From: Taeniopygia guttata
Lineage: Eukaryota > Chordata > Aves > Passeriformes > Estrildidae
NCBI RefSeq assembly: GCF_048771995.1
Contig: NC_133063.1
Span: 58,439,310-58,503,309 of the forward strand
Direction of reading: 5' to 3'
Length of the DNA: 64,000 nt
Shown here: piece by piece, positions 14,085 to 25,030 of the stretch
Numbering within the stretch: the first letter of the stretch is position 1
How the letters are laid out: every line of letters starts with the position of its first letter
Notes under the pieces: generated by a model
Seen by the model: the letters and a program-made list of their open reading frames with translations, nothing else
What the model was told of the DNA's origin: nothing
The model's database searches: none
Position numbers and translations under genes: made by a program

Positions 14085-14830
14085 TTCTTAAGTTGCCCTA
14101 TCGAAGTCAAAGATGTTTTTGAAATTGATCACACTGAATCCAAAGGTTAAGTGTGTTTTTACCTTGATATATGAGTTGGCCTGAAAAAAATAATTTGCAA
14201 CATCTCTGGGCAAGCTATTCCAGTGTTTCACCACCCTTGTCTTAAAAAATGTCTTTCTTATCTCATCTGAATATGTGCTCTTTTGGTTTAAAACTTTTAC
14301 CCTGTGTCCTGTAACAACAGGGTCTGTCACCATCTGGCCTAGTAAGTCCTGTTGTGTATTGCTGTAAGATCTCCTGAGAGTCTTCTCATCTCCAGGCTGA
14401 ACAGTCCCAACTCTCAGCCTGTCCTCACAGGAGTGCTGCTTCATCCCTCTGATCATCTTGGTGGCTTCCTCTGGACTCTCTATCCTTCTTTTGGTCCTGT
14501 CCTTCTTTTGCTGTGACCCCAGAGCTGATGCAGCCCTGCAGGTGGGGTCTCAGCAGAGCAGAGCAGAGGGGCAGAATCCCCTCCCTCCCCTGCTGCCCAC
14601 ACTGCTCTGGATGCAGCCCAGGACACGTGTGGCTCTCTGGGCTGTGAGTGCCCATGGCTGGGTCATGTCCAGCCTCTCACCGACCAGACCCTGTAAGTTC
14701 CTCCTGTAAGCTGCTTCAATTCCTTCTTCTTCACCCTGTGTTGTTATTAGCAGTAGCCCAGGTGTGAGATGCAGTATTTGGCCTTGTTGAACCTCCTGTG
14801 GTTCACGTATGCCACTTCTCCATTATGTAA
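14085..14830 (-). mobile_element. CR1 LINE, antisense, old copy
   Basis: Read on the minus strand it runs through the CR1 GTTCAACAAGGCCAA block (complement at about 14785), the TGACCCAGCCATGGGCACTC block (about 14655) and the ACACTGGAATAGCTTGCCCA block (about 14215). The terminal octamer repeat is not recognisable at the left end, which is diverged from about 14085. Insertions or divergence around 14690-14760 break the alignment. ORFs on both strands here (14088-14709) derive from the element. Confidence 0.85.
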
Positions 14831-15455
14831 CAGTGATGTTTTCAGATTACTGGAAATTCGCTGAAATTAAGAAGTATCTAATGGGGGGAAAACTTCTAAT
14901 GAACAGTAGGAAACTGAACAAGGCATTTGTTTAGTCTGGTATTCTGAGAATTGAAAAGCATGATCTGAACCAAGTTAATGTGGAGCAGCAGGACATTAAG
15001 CATTCATTCCCCTTTTGATCTTCTGTGTACCTACTTCAAACATTTTCCATGTAAACTCTTCCCCACTTTGGTAAAACCCTCCACCCTGGTGAAAGGTGTT
15101 TAAAGTGGAAAACTTGAGAAGCACTCCCTGTTCCTGGGAAAAAATTGCCATACATTTTGGAAGATATGCGAAATAGAAAAAAACAAGAAAACAGAGTTTA
15201 GTATGTAAAATAAAATCCAGAGAAAACTCTATCTGTATTTTACTGTATTATAAAAGGAGTCTACAAAATTATCGCCTTATAATAGAATAGTCTTCTAAGA
15301 AAAAAATAAAAAAAAAAAAAAAAACAAACACACCAACGAAAGAAACCCAGGCCAGTTCTTTTTTGCTGTGACCAAAAATAAATCAGAAATCTTATCATGC
15401 ATATCATAGTTACAAATTGTAGCTTCCATTCTTTTGCTGAGTTAGAGTTTGTTTT

Positions 15456-15457
<2 letters not shown>

Positions 15458-15488
<31 letters not shown>
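15458..15488 (+). repeat. T31 homopolymer at a splice acceptor
   Basis: An uninterrupted run of about 31 T ends four bases before the acceptor AG at 15491-15492. It serves as the polypyrimidine tract of the last exon. A matching A-rich run lies about 135 bases upstream at 15300-15324 and could pair with it in RNA. Confidence 0.9.
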
Positions 15489-15489
<1 letters not shown>

Positions 15490-15492
15490 TAG

Positions 15493-15655
15493 GATGTCAC
15501 ATGTGCTTCAGTTTGAAGACAGAAGCAGAAAAGTGAAAGATGCAAGCATGCAGGATGAAGACACTTTTGAGATCTATGATCCACGGAATCCCGTAACTAA
15601 GAGGAGAAGAGAAGAAAGCAAGAAGATAATGAGAGAAAAAAAGGAAAGGAGATAA
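15493..15655 (+). CDS. Last coding exon of the same unidentified gene
   Basis: Acceptor TGTAG follows a very long T tract. The exon's first base G completes the AA left by exon 870-942. It then encodes 53 residues beginning MSHVLQFEDRSRKVKD and ending KRRREESKKIMREKKERR before TAA at 15653-15655. In between is an acidic stretch (MQDEDTFEIYDPRNPV). The ATG at 15494 is an internal Met codon and not a start. An acidic segment followed by a dense Lys/Arg tail looks like a nuclear localisation or nucleic-acid-contact tail; that is inference. Support for a real gene: open frame, non-repetitive protein-like composition, splice phase agreement, a stop followed by a short UTR with a canonical polyadenylation signal, and no repeat family overlapping it. 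I cannot name the gene. A retrocopy is unlikely because the T tract lies directly 5' of the exon and there is no A tail after it. Confidence 0.75.
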
Positions 15656-15905
15656 AAGGAGTGTAAAGTTAGCCAGAGCTGCCTTGGAAAGTGACTGCAG
15701 TAAAGCACTGGCTCTTTTATAAGCTGATCCTAAAAATACCACTGGACAAGTGTGAAAAGGAATCTCTCAAGAACCTGTTGTGCAGTTTTGAAGCAGAGCT
15801 ATCATTTGTTTCTTAAGTTGTGCAGTCAAGCGCTCTCACTGCATATCCAACCTCTCTAAAGGTTTTTAGAATGATGGATTTAATAAAACAGCTGACCTGA
15901 CTTTT
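15656..15905 (+). other. 3' UTR and polyadenylation site of the unidentified gene
   Basis: About 250 bases of non-repetitive sequence follow the TAA. A canonical AATAAA lies at 15882-15887, followed by a T/GT-rich stretch (TTTTGTCCGTGTTTT, from about 15902) typical of a downstream cleavage element. Cleavage is placed near 15900-15905 by the usual 10-25 base spacing; the exact site is not visible. Confidence 0.6.
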
Positions 15906-18612
15906 GTCCGTGTTTTAATTACAGTACTCAAAATCTTTGTTTAATCAAATATGTTAATCAAAAAGTTTTCAACATAATGAATGGAAATTTGTCTAAGTGA
16001 TGGTCAGGTTAGAGGATGGAAACCCCATCTGCAGGCTTTTAAGATTTTATGAAAATACAATTTTAGTTATTTTCATTGTTTGAAAGACACATAAACTTTG
16101 CCTGCCTGAATCACTCTGACACAGAATTAAGATGATGTAGTACTTTTTAGATGGTCACAGCTTTCTTGAAACAAGCTAAGTTTAATTTGAGAGTCTGGCT
16201 ATTGCCTCTTTCTTTTGAAATACACATTCCAGTAAAGATCCCATCTTGGAAAGCTGGGATAATACATTTTAGATGTGTTATTTCACTATCCATACCACAT
16301 GAATAAAAAAAAAAGATAATCTGAATATGCTGTAATCGTTGCTTAAACCACTTGTTGCAATACCAGAAAGATCCCTTTGGTAGAATTTTCACTGTAAAGT
16401 GGCTTGTAATGAAGATTGGATTGTTAATTAGTCTAGTACAGAAACAAAAGGAAACATGATCAGTCTCATTAAAAACATAACCCTGCTTTAAACAATTATT
16501 CTGTCATCTAAAATTGTACTCAGTTGAGCTCAAGCTTCCAGTTTATAGATTTTCCTCATATTTTACAACCCTAGATGTTAATATTTTTACATATAAACAG
16601 GAATTTTCATTGTTCCTTTTTTACAGCAGTTCTGATGCCACAGGAACATGCATTACCCAAATGGCCAATAGGTAAAGAAGAGTGACCAAGGTCATTAAAA
16701 AGTGCCACCAGAGCAGTGCTTTTGCTGATGTTGTTTTTAGAACAAGTTCAGTAAGGTATGGTGTCCTTATCAAGCTGCCACTGCCAATTTCTTGATAGGG
16801 TTTGAGGTGTGAGATACATAAACCTGCATTGGTGGGTTAATATGGCCCAAATATCAGAGGTTAGATTAATACAGACCATTGCTTTAATGCACAGTGCAAC
16901 CTTTGAGATAAGGAGAAAACTTGGAGGTGTGAAGTGAGATCCTGTATAAAGCTGTCATTATCCTCCTCTTATGCTGAGTGAATTATACTGTGCCATGGTG
17001 TAAAGAAGTTAAGAGGGGTTACATTCCTAAACATGGCCATTCACAAACTAGTGAGTCACAGGTTTTTAATCATTAAGTCATTTCTGTCGGGCTTCTGCTG
17101 GCAAAATGAAAAACATCTAATGTCACATGCTGTTACCTCTATTCATTGCTTTGGTTTGTGGAGAAAATTTTAGATCAGTCATTACAGGAAATGAGCATAT
17201 CAAACCACCATTCTGGTGGAAATGGGAGGGAGGAAAAGGTGGTGAACATGGGGAAAAGTGAGGGCTAGATCTGATAAGAACCTTGATAATAAATTCCAGG
17301 ACAGTTACTGCCCCTGGAGTAAAAAAATGTTCTAATTACGTATTTTTCCTGGAAGCTAAAGTAGGATGCATGAGTCAATAAATGGACAAGTTGACTAACA
17401 CGCTCTTAGTTGAATATTTTTGCCGACTACCTGCATCAGCTCTGAATAAGCTGTATTAGATGATTCCCAGTTTTAAGCACTAGAGAAGCCCAAAAAGGAA
17501 ACTTAACTTGCGGGTTAGGACTCTGCTCAGTTGGAAGAGGTTTGAAAAGTCTGGACCTTGCACCTGGTAACCTGACAAGAACAAGAGAGTAACTATGTTG
17601 ACATTTTCTTGGTAAGAGTGCGTTAAAAGTCAGATTATCACAACTAGTCAACTGAGAATTGATGAAGTTGACTAGAAATAGGCTAAGATGTCTAAATTTT
17701 ATTCATTTCACTGAAGCAAAAGTAGTTCTGTATTTCATTTAGGAGACGTTTGGAGCAAAGTTAAGAAAAGCTTACGTTAGAAGTACATTCTCAGTAAAGT
17801 CAACACCAAGGAGTAAGAACCTCACAGAAGGACATTTAAATGATGACACTTGTCTGAAGCAAGTAGTTTGGAGTGTCACAGGTAACTCCCATTCTGCCAG
17901 TAACAATCCTGCCAGTTTCCCATACTGCCAGGCTAGCAAAATCATTTTAACTCAAACCTATTTCATTCATCATCTGGCATTTCTGTAATTACATAAAATG
18001 TTAAGTGGTACAGCATTGCAGTGTTTTTTTTTAAGTAGACTGAAATGTGTGTGCTCAGAGTTACACCTTTTCTTTGTCAATTGTGAAAATCAAGTGGGGA
18101 ATACAGCGTGGGCAGGTGTCTCCCTGTCTGTGGAAGAGTCATAGTGAGCTAGGTTAGTGGTTGAAAACTGAAGGAACAGTTTGTTTTGTGGCTGAAGAAC
18201 GAATTTGTTCTATTGTAATGAGATTTTAGACTGATTATATTTTCTTAAGTCTTTATTAAGCATCTCCCATGTTCCACCCTTCTGTCCACTACCTCACCTA
18301 CCTGTAGAAACATGAGCATAATCTCTCCAGAGTTGCAGTGTTCAACTAGGTACATTTGTCTATGCACTACCAATAAAAAAGTAGTGTTGTAACAGTTGCT
18401 TGTGAAGCTTTATTTCCTAAAAATGCTAATTATGAGCACAGATTGCCTAGCTTGATGATGCAAACCACAGTGCTGGTGTGTAATAATTTCTATAGACAAG
18501 ATAGGGTTTAAAATTGCTGGGTATGCTCTACTTCCCCACCATCATTACTTGCTTTTTTGAATACTCATTACATCAAGCTAAAAATTGTATAAACCCAGTG
18601 ACTGAATGTTGA

Positions 18613-18650
18613 GTTAGATCTACTAAAGATCTACCGAAGATCTACCAATA
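18613..18650. repeat. Short imperfect tandem repeat (AGATCTAC core, 3 copies)
   Basis: The core AGATCTAC recurs three times (about 18616-18650) with spacers TAA and CGA, giving a period of about 11-13 bases. No function is evident. Confidence 0.6.
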
Positions 18651-20468
18651 TTTAGTGGCAGCTAACCAGCAATTTCTATACATCAGCTTTGCTACCAACA
18701 CAGCGGATCAGTGTTGACAAATGTTCTGTGAGACAGTCCCTCCAGTCATACCTGCCTTTCTTTTAATATAAACATTAATGGAACCTTTCAATTTGCAAGG
18801 GGGAATGTGACTTCCATAGCTGAAAAGACAGGGTGGGGGAAAAGGTCTTCATCCTTGATGAAAACCTTCATCCTTTACCCTTATGTTGGTAAAGTCAACA
18901 TTTTCATTTCCAAACCAGCTGGATTTTGAGTGGATAAGATCCTTCTAGGCCACATCTGGTAATAGCAAGATCCTCGAGAAGGCTTGCCTCAAATGCTGTT
19001 AGTGATGCCAGCAACTAATACAATGTGCCCTTTTTGCTTTGGATCTAAAAAAACCCTGAAGTACAACAGAGCCTGGTTTGTTTCTGTCAGATAGCCGCTA
19101 TGCCTAGGCTGCTAGGGGTGTAGTCTGCAATGCCACATTATGTAGCTTTTCCGCTTTTCCTTTGCTGCTAGCTTCCAGCATGAGCAGGTTTGGGAAGAAG
19201 TTTTTCCCATACTGTCTCCTTTCCCCGGCAGAAGAGTGTCTGAACTATAATGGTTAAAATAATTACACAGCAATGTTGTCTGCTTTTGTCTAGAGGACAT
19301 CAAGTTTGCAAAAGACACAATTATGTTCTGGCAACATAAAAACTAGCTTCAGACAGAAAGGATAGCTCCAGACTCTGCCTCATTCTGGCAGAGACATGTG
19401 CATCTGTCGTTACTTAAATTATGACAGACTTGGGCTGTTAGAAGATGAGGGGACTTCTTACCTGTGTGTTCTCAGTAAAAGATGTAGGTATTTGCTTACA
19501 TCTTTCACCGTAACAAAGAATGAGCGGATCATATAGTGGCTATATTTATAAAGTTCCTGATGACTTACATACAGCACAGCCAATGTAAACTGAAAAGTTT
19601 TTTAATGCATCTGATCATCCCATGATAGTACATTCCTGCCCTACTGGTATAGCAAGTACCAGCAGTTTGCTACTTCCCAGTTGGGTGCCATAAAGTGATT
19701 CCCTTCAGTTATCCTGGGCAGATGTGCCATATTTCAGCTTGATACTCACAAATTCCTCATACAAACTGACAGACGCCTTGTACCCACAGGAGGGCTCTCT
19801 AATGGATACGTTCTGGTCTGCAAGGCACCCAGGGCAGGTGGCACACAGCCTGTCAGAGGCCTGAACACCTCAGATGCTGTCACAACAAAATATTCCTCTG
19901 AATTCATTTTCACAGTACATTTCTTGGCAGGATTTCACATCCACTTCAGCATCCATCACAGATGAGATTTTCCATTTGATTTTTCATTTCTTTTGGTTTT
20001 TAAGAACCTGCTCACATAGCAGAAGTTTCATTTATAAGTCACAGATTAGAAGAGTGTGTTAAAAAGCTATTGTACACTTGGGCAGGTCTTTCTTATGCAT
20101 CTCAAACAGACACGTTAGAATTGGTTTCTGCTTCCACAGGCTTCATCACCACTTCTCTCGTCTCATGCCTTCCCTGTCTGCCTCTATTACCAAGGGCCAG
20201 ACAAAGAATTTATGTCCTCCCCTCCTCGACCTTTCAATTGCTTTTGCATTTATAACTAGCCTCTGCCCCACTGTCTTCTCCAGCTCTCTTTCTGTCTCCT
20301 GGCTTCCCAGTGCTGAGCTGGAGAATCTGTAAACCACCAGGTAAGACATACTAAAGCTGCATTTTATTTTATTATGTGCCTGTGTAGATTTTGCATGTAC
20401 TACAAATGCAAAAAACATGAAGCCACACTTCAGAGAGTAGACTTGAAATTTACATTTAAACTTTTTTA

Positions 20469-20496
20469 TGTTTTAACACTTATGTTTTAACACTTC
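20469..20496. repeat. 14-bp perfect tandem duplication
   Basis: The unit ATGTTTTAACACTT occurs twice head to tail. Probably replication slippage. Confidence 0.85.
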
Positions 20497-23400
20497 CTTT
20501 GTATATAGGTTTTTATTTTTTAATTATTATTATTCCTGAAACACATAGCAAAATAGCATTGTCTCTGATTTGGCCGCAGAATAAGGATCTGCTGATTGTA
20601 ACCTACAATTGTTGTCTGGTATTGCTCCAAAGCAGTACAAAATCCTGAAGGCTACTTTTTTTAGAAAAAAAAGTCAAAGCCTTTTTTAAAACACAAATTG
20701 TTTGGTACTAATAACCTTCTAGTCTTAAAGTACTCTTTTAAAAAGCACAAGGACAACTCTACATGAAAGACGACTACAGACAACAAGACAGCACCTTCTG
20801 AGAAAAAAAAATCCTAAACCTCAACACATCAGGAAAAAAATTGCATTTTTAAGAATAATTCACCAAATCTAAATGAAAAAAATGCATTATAGGGAAGGTA
20901 GGTGAGAAATCTGCACTTCTGGACCTAGAAAATCACACGGAAGAGAAAACAAGTCCTGATATGAATAAATTAATATACTTTTACTATGGTTCCTATTTCT
21001 GATTTATGAAATGCACTGGCTTTGGAACAAAACATGATATGATGGTCATATTTGTATGTCAATGGGTATTAACACACTTGAAAGTCCAGTTCAATATTCA
21101 TAAGATTATTTAAGCTGCACACTTGCCCTTTGTGATTTGTCTGTAGTAGTAAAAGGGCAGTTACAGAATGGCCCTGGGATAGCCTTTAGTTTTGGCAGCT
21201 TTATTTGGCAGCAATAAAGCACTGAAAGCTGAACCTCTTTATATTGAACACAGTCTGGAAGATCACATTTTTGCAGCCACTATTGAAACTTGCTTCCAAA
21301 ATCACATATGTTCTTCTTCAGAAGTAACTTCTGAGTCAAACAGATTTTAATACAACATTGCATTCAAAGGATACTTCCTTCACCTGCTTGAACAGAGACT
21401 CTCTACAGTCTTGGGACGCATGGTCTGACCTGTATAATGAGGTATTGCATCCTTCCATCTAAAAAGTTATTTCACTGGAACAGCAGAAAATAACTGTCAG
21501 TATGTGGTCAGTCACTTTAAAAAAGATTTCCATTAGAGCTCCAGTATGCTCTCCCTTACATTTACAGAATATACAAACCAAAGTGTTTACACATTAAACA
21601 CATAAATTATTTCAATGTCAGGACATGAGCTGATCCTAAGCAAGATGGTATAGTAAGTATGAACATCTGGATAACGATTCAGGGGCATGAGCTGGTAAAT
21701 TAGGTCATTAACTATAATACCTAACCCTGCCCTACAGATTAGGAAAACAGTTTTTAGGATGATTGACCCTTGAGGGGAAACAGAAATATGCATCTTGTTC
21801 ATCTTGTGCAAGCTACTTTTATCTAGAGCACCCAAACAACCAAGTTATCCCAAATGACAACAAAAAAGCATTTGAAAGAGCTGTAAATGGGAAGGAAAAA
21901 ATAATTCTGAGCTAACTATTCCAGATTTATTTATATTTACAATGTAGTCAAAAGTTTTTCCTCACAGTATTTCATATCATTTTCTTTTACAAAGACAAAA
22001 GTCATTATACAGGAAAACTACAGTAAGCAATGTTTGCCTTTGTCAAACAAAGAACTTATATAAAAGTTTGCAAATAGATAAAAAAAAAAAAAATCAGCCC
22101 AGCTTTCTTCAGCTTCTAAATCTGATGCAAATTCCTGTTTTTTGTTTAATTTCAGGTGGTTTCACTGCTACAAGATGAGACCTCATATACCAGAGAGACC
22201 AAAATATACTACCTCACTGTCATATAATTTAGGCTCAGTCATACCTCAGACAATATTTTTACAAGGTCACTTTGCAAAAGTATGTCTAGCCTATCCAAAT
22301 TACAATATTATTTATACCAAAGGTTTTGCTTTACAGATGGAAGTATTCCAACCACTGTTTAATAGGCTGTATGGAGAGGCTAAGAAAACATCATTTGTTG
22401 CACACACAGCTTAAGTATACAATACAGAACTAAAGTGTACAGACTGATCATTGGCAACATGGGCTAAAACTGGCCTCAGTGAAAAAAGCCACAAAAGCAA
22501 TGAGCTTCTGAGTTTTCCTCTCTGATATTATTTTTGGAATTCCTGAGCTTAACCAGAAATATGAATGCACAAGTGAGAAATAGATGTGAATTCAGTAGCT
22601 ACCTGGATATTAAAAATGCAAAAAAAGATATTTTTCAAAAGAGACTTTGTAACATGGACATACAACTTCACAAGGAGACAGGACAGCACATTCTCAGCTG
22701 CAGTCTCAGAACAGGGAATGGACGGGAGAGGAATGACAGGAACCCCAATAAAAAGTTTTTAAAAGTACTGAGGTGAACACAATATAGTCTTCAAAGCCAA
22801 AGTAATTAGTACCAGGACCAAGTGTTTCTGAAGGCAGGTAGAGTAAAACAAGCATGTTTCTCCTCAAGCTCTATTCTTAGAAAATAAGTTTCATCCATGA
22901 ACTTCAACTTTACTTCTAGTCAATTTGTAACAGTTTTTCTGGTAAACTCTAATTCTCTAGGGGCTGAAACTTGTTGCTGTTGCTGACGAATATCATTGTG
23001 GAAATTGCTAAAATCAAAAAATCCACACCAGACAAGCACTACCATATATATACACCAGAACGTTATAGCATGTGAAAATCAGCTGGCACCCAAACAATTT
23101 CAGCACATCGGAATCATTAGGAAAGTGTAATTAAGATTTGGAGGAACAGAAGCACAATAGGAGATCCCAAGGGCTGAGGAGGGAGCTGGAAACGTATCTG
23201 CGTAAGGATCTTAGCCAGGCAACCATGGTACACAGGCCACTGCGTAATATTCTGTAATAGTTCTGCTTTCAATATGCTAAATTAATGCTTATTTACCCTA
23301 CAGAACTGTGGAGTAACTGCCATTCTTCCTCTATTAAAGTGCCAATTAAGTCCATGTTTTCTGATAGCACCAAAACATGCAGAAATCTGGGAGTTTTTAC

Positions 23401-24529
23401 CATATGATAAAAACTACAGCAGGGGTAAACAACCTTTTTAGTTGTTTAATTTTGAGAATATTTCTTGTAGACTAGTGGTGAAAGCAGAGACTGGCAGCAG
23501 ACAGTGGAGTGTTGCTCTTTCTGTTCTGGCCATTCTGATGCTTTGGTGTGATCTGTATTTCAGAAATATAAGTTGGTCTTTCAGTAGTCAGACCACAGGT
23601 TTAGTTCAGGTTCCAGACAGGACAGGGAGAAGCAAGTAAAGAACTTCCATAGTGACAAAGTGTTTGCTATTTCCACAGTGTGGCTTTTGGAGTAGTAGTC
23701 CCTTGTGACCACAGAAAGCCACAAGCATGCAGAGCCATTTGAGTAAGCCAATACAGTATCACACAGCTATGGACAGACAACATTTGGCTTCGGGACACCC
23801 TGTATGGAATGCAGATTTAGAAGAAAAATATGTTAAACTCTTGGTTAGAGGGCAAGTCCAAAAATATCTCACACAAAGAAAGACTCAGTGCCTCAAGTTA
23901 TCTATTGATTTCTACCTTGAATACCTAAAGTACACATTTATACAGTATGAATGTGCATAAAAAGAGAGTTTGGAGGCTGAGGTGCTATTTATTCACAAAT
24001 TAATGAACACATTACTGTGCACTATTGCACACTAATTATTGCACTTCAGAAATACAGGCAACATTTGGAAGGGAGAAGGCTAAAAAGCCAATAAGGGGAA
24101 AAAGGATGCCATTGTATGAAGGCCAAACAGGATCAAACAAAAATCTAGAGTCCTTTAACAGCAGTGAATTAATCAAGAATGTTTAGTACCAAAGCTATAC
24201 CAACACCTAATGGAGCTACATATGAAACAAATATTCCTGAAACTTCTCTTTTCATGCTTTTTTGGCTGTCAGCTTACATATGGCATCCTATTTCTAGTGA
24301 GCTTCCAAATAATAATAACATAGCCACTAAACACCATTTCAAGTCAGAACAGACAACACATAATCAGATAAACTTCCAGAATTTAAGAAAGAGGTTCGTC
24401 TAACCATCCTCACTACTCTACATGCTTTTTTCTCAGTACATTAATATTCTTGTCTTCAGAAACATTTTTCTAAAATCTTACCTAAATCTCTCTTGCTGTA
24501 GCACAACCCGTAACTTCTTGTACCAGTCT

Positions 24530-24890
24530 GAATAAATAATCTTTTCAGCTCTGCAGCAATATTTTATGTATTGAAAGATTTATCATGTCCTTTTTCTCCT
24601 CTAGAATAAACAGTCCCAAAATTTTAGTTCTCTCCCTAACAGTAATGTTTTGTATGTCTCTAAATCATCCCTACTAATCTTCTCTGGCTTTCCTCCCAGC
24701 TGGCCTACATTTTTCTTTACCTGTGTTACCTAAAGAAAGCTGGAAACAGCAATCACATCAAAGTCTGATTTGTGCTAAAAAGAGAGGAATTAATCTCAAC
24801 CCACAAAACCCCTCTCTGTACATCCAAGCATGGCTTTCTTTTCTCCTCCATTTGCACAGGTTTTTCTAATGATGTTCAGCTCTGAACATT
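24530..24890 (-). mobile_element. Possible ancient CR1/L3-like fragment, antisense
   Basis: The stretch AATAAACAGTCCCAAAATTT at 24605, followed by CTCTCCCTAACAG, TCTCTAAATCATCCCTACTA and TCTTCTCTGGCTTTCCTCC, has the order and spacing of the 3' non-coding region of CR1/L3 LINEs read in antisense (compare the CTGAACAGTCCCAACTCTCA block at 14398). It is strongly diverged and its boundaries are uncertain. Confidence 0.4.
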
Positions 24891-24940
24891 TATAATCCTC
24901 AAATTCTTTGCTATTAACCTACTGATTAGCAAGTTGTTGG

Positions 24941-24997
24941 GTTTTTTTGTTTTGTTTTTTGGGGTTTTTGTTTGTTTGTTTGTTTTGTTTTGTTTTG

Positions 24998-25026
<29 letters not shown>
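24941..25026. repeat. (TTTTG)n microsatellite
   Basis: Starts as an irregular T/G run, continues with TTTG units at 24966-24983 and then about eight TTTTG units to 25024. The ORFs over it on both strands (24926-25191) are low-complexity artefacts. Confidence 0.95.

Positions 25027-25030
<4 letters not shown>

Larger units (their letters stand above)
943..15492 (+). other. Last intron (14.55 kb) of the unidentified gene
   Basis: Starts with GTAAGT at 943 and ends TTGTAG at 15492. It contains CR1 copies at 2893-3710, 9351-9627 and 14085-14830, a solo LTR at 8205-8784, an A-rich run at 15300-15324 and the T tract at 15458-15488. The remainder (943-2890, 3711-8180, 8790-9345, 9630-14080, 14835-15295) is ordinary AT-rich sequence in which I see no further exon with convincing splice sites. 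ORFs in it are short and without recognisable domains. Confidence 0.55.
15906..24500. other. Gene-free AT-rich stretch
   Basis: No repeat family, RNA gene or exon could be supported. ORFs of 60-90 codons occur on both strands but have no domain-like composition. Small direct repeats lie at 18613-18650 and 20469-20496, and an A run at 22081-22093. Confidence 0.5.

Noticed and set aside
15261..15742. Minus-strand ORFs overlapping the last exon
   Set aside because: Built on the A/T homopolymers and the complement of the real coding exon.
22136..22230. Acceptor-like TTTGTTTAATTTCAG followed by a 23-codon open stretch ending in a stop
   Set aside because: No matching donor exon, no conserved-looking peptide and no clear poly(A) context; likely chance.
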